Source: an uncultured Paracoccaceae bacterium (GTDB lineage: Bacteria; Pseudomonadota; Alphaproteobacteria; Rhodobacterales; Rhodobacteraceae). Taken from it: a stretch of 64,000 nucleotides of DNA. Both the position numbers and the translations under genes were made by a program. Location of the stretch: positions 186,001-250,000 of the forward strand of contig CANMPK010000003.1 in NCBI GenBank assembly GCA_947499725.1, written 5' to 3'. Positions 63,025 through 64,000 of this stretch are shown in pieces (the stretch's first letter is position 1; each line of letters opens with the position of its first letter). The notes beneath the pieces were generated by a model. It worked only from the letters and a program-made list of their open reading frames with translations. It was not told the origin of the DNA and made no database searches.

Positions 63025-63831
63025 ATGTCATTTTCAATCGCTGGAAAGACCGCCATCGTGACCGGAGCCGCCAACGGCATTGGTCTGGCGATCAGCCGAG
63101 AATTTGCCGAACATGGCGCCAATGTCATGATGGTGGATATGGATGACAAACAGCTCGCCAAAGAAGTCAAAGGCCTGCCCGAAGACGGCAATGTGCGCCA
63201 CTTCTCTGGAGATCTGCGCGAACGCCTGACCATCGCGAACCTATTGTCCGCCACCATCGATGCCTTTGAAGGCGTTGACATTTTGGTCAATGCCAGCCGC
63301 CAAATCATGCGCACCGATCCGCTGGATATGGATGACGACAGCATCCCTACCATGCTTTCGCAAAACCTGATGACATCCCTGCGCATCAGCCAAGCCGTGG
63401 CCAAACGCATGATCAAACAGTCCGAGGAAAACGGCAATTCCGACGCGCCCGTGGGCGCCATCGTGAACATGTCCTCCATCGCTGCCTGCCGCACCAACCC
63501 TGATCTGATGGGCTATTCCATGGCCACTGCGGCACTCGAACAAATGACACGCGGCCTTGCCACCGCTCTGGCGCCAAACCGCATCCGCGTAAACGCCGTG
63601 GCCTTTGGCTCTGTCATGAGCGCAAGCCTGCAACATATCCTCAAAGAATACCCCGATTATCGCGACGATATCGAGGCGCACACCCCACTGGGCCGCATCG
63701 CCCCTCCGACAGAGCTGGCTGAAACCGTCCGCTACCTGTCCTCTGATGCCTCCGCCTTTGTGACAGGGCAGGTGATCACGGTCGACGGTGGCCGTACCCT
63801 GCTGGATCCCGTGCGTTCTCCAGCCCACTAA
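63025..63831 (+). CDS. Short-chain dehydrogenase-like protein with altered active site
   Basis: 268 residues with an SDR Rossmann fold: TGAANGIG (13-20), strand-4 ILVNASR in place of the usual NNAG, NMSSIA (148-153, active-site Ser) and Y164. The catalytic lysine four residues after the Tyr is Thr (Y164-S-M-A-T168; codon ACT). So classical proton relay is broken; it may be a binding protein or a divergent enzyme. C-terminal SDR end (TGQVITVDGGRTLLDP) is intact. Twenty bases upstream of hemF on the same strand. Confidence 0.88.
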   Translation: MSFSIAGKTAIVTGAANGIGLAISREFAEHGANVMMVDMDDKQLAKEVKGLPEDGNVRHFSGDLRERLTIANLLSATIDAFEGVDILVNASRQIMRTDPLDMDDDSIPTMLSQNLMTSLRISQAVAKRMIKQSEENGNSDAPVGAIVNMSSIAACRTNPDLMGYSMATAALEQMTRGLATALAPNRIRVNAVAFGSVMSASLQHILKEYPDYRDDIEAHTPLGRIAPPTELAETVRYLSSDASAFVTGQVITVDGGRTLLDPVRSPAH

Positions 63832-63850
63832 GCGCTGCAAAGGAAAGACT

Positions 63851-64000
63851 ATGGCCGACATGATGGACACTCAAAAGGCGCAGGCCAGCGCTTGGTTCCG
63901 CAGCTTGCGCGATCAAATCGTTGAGGCCTTCGAAACCCTCGAAGCCAACCACGACACCGGCCCTTTCGCCGATCAACCAGCCGGCGCCTTTGAGGTCACA
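63851..64000 (+). CDS. hemF: Oxygen-dependent coproporphyrinogen III oxidase (3' end outside window)
   Basis: First 50 codons only. MADMMDTQKAQASAWFRSLR then DQIVEAFETLE matches the N-terminus of aerobic HemF. It oxidatively decarboxylates coproporphyrinogen III with O2, the aerobic counterpart of HemN at 46334. The start follows AGGAAAG; the SDR-like gene lies just upstream, probably same operon. Confidence 0.8.
   Translation, partial: MADMMDTQKAQASAWFRSLRDQIVEAFETLEANHDTGPFADQPAGAFEVT

Noticed and set aside
1-64000. Phage, insertion sequence, integron, CRISPR or toxin-antitoxin pair
   Set aside because: No transposase, integrase or repeat-spacer array was seen on either strand; all long genes are housekeeping, metabolic or regulatory.

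Overview
The window is a chromosomal segment of an alphaproteobacterium, most likely a marine Rhodobacteraceae (roseobacter group). Evidence: a C4-type 5-aminolevulinate synthase (hemA), an FnrL-type FNR beside hemN and the cbb3 oxidase genes, a TrcR/DUF1013 cell-cycle regulator, TTAA-N7-TTAA (CtrA-type) boxes, an Irr-type iron box before ferritin, and alphaproteobacterial forms of ClpS, RsmC and COQ9. Genes are dense on both strands. I see no phage, transposase, CRISPR or tRNA; the only RNA gene is the small SRP RNA (ffs).

Layout. 1-3.4 kb: pheS (cut at its 5' end) and pheT. 3.4-20 kb: mostly single metabolic genes paired with divergent regulators (MerR, LysR/methyltransferase, LysR/DUF1330, Lrp/alanine dehydrogenase, HxlR/dehydrogenase), plus mscL, an MscS channel, a YghU-type GST, ferritin, rpsU, COQ9, a quinone oxidoreductase, a PepSY membrane protein, RNase T2 and trcR. 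20-24 kb: the dnaX-ybaB-recR operon. 24.4-29.4 kb: five overlapping or closely spaced genes encoding a flavin/Fe-S/cytochrome b fusion, an 11-haem cytochrome c, a Tll0287-type haem protein, a monohaem cytochrome c and a globin, followed at once by hemA. 30.8-40 kb: a phosphatase, an AraC-type membrane regulator, rsgA, ffs, a CpdB-like nucleotidase, nudC, pheA and a membrane-anchored cytochrome c. 40.6-46.3 kb: the yejABEF-type peptide ABC transporter.

46.3-58 kb is a microaerobic module: hemN, fnrL, a universal stress protein, ccoNOQP, a DUF1304 membrane protein and ccoGHIS. Four perfect FNR boxes (TTGAT-N4-ATCAA) lie in its divergent intergenic regions. 58-64 kb: a Hint-domain protein, a D,D-carboxypeptidase with a SPOR domain whose upstream region carries two full CtrA boxes, a HAD hydrolase, clpS, rsmC, a short-chain dehydrogenase lacking its catalytic lysine, and the start of hemF.

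Haem and electron transfer dominate: hemA, hemN and hemF, the cbb3 oxidase with its assembly genes, several c-type cytochromes, and the 24.4-29.4 kb cluster. That cluster is the best candidate for an undescribed system: a cytoplasmic NAD(P)H flavoprotein fused to a predicted dihaem membrane cytochrome b that could feed a periplasmic multihaem chain, with a globin in the cytoplasm.
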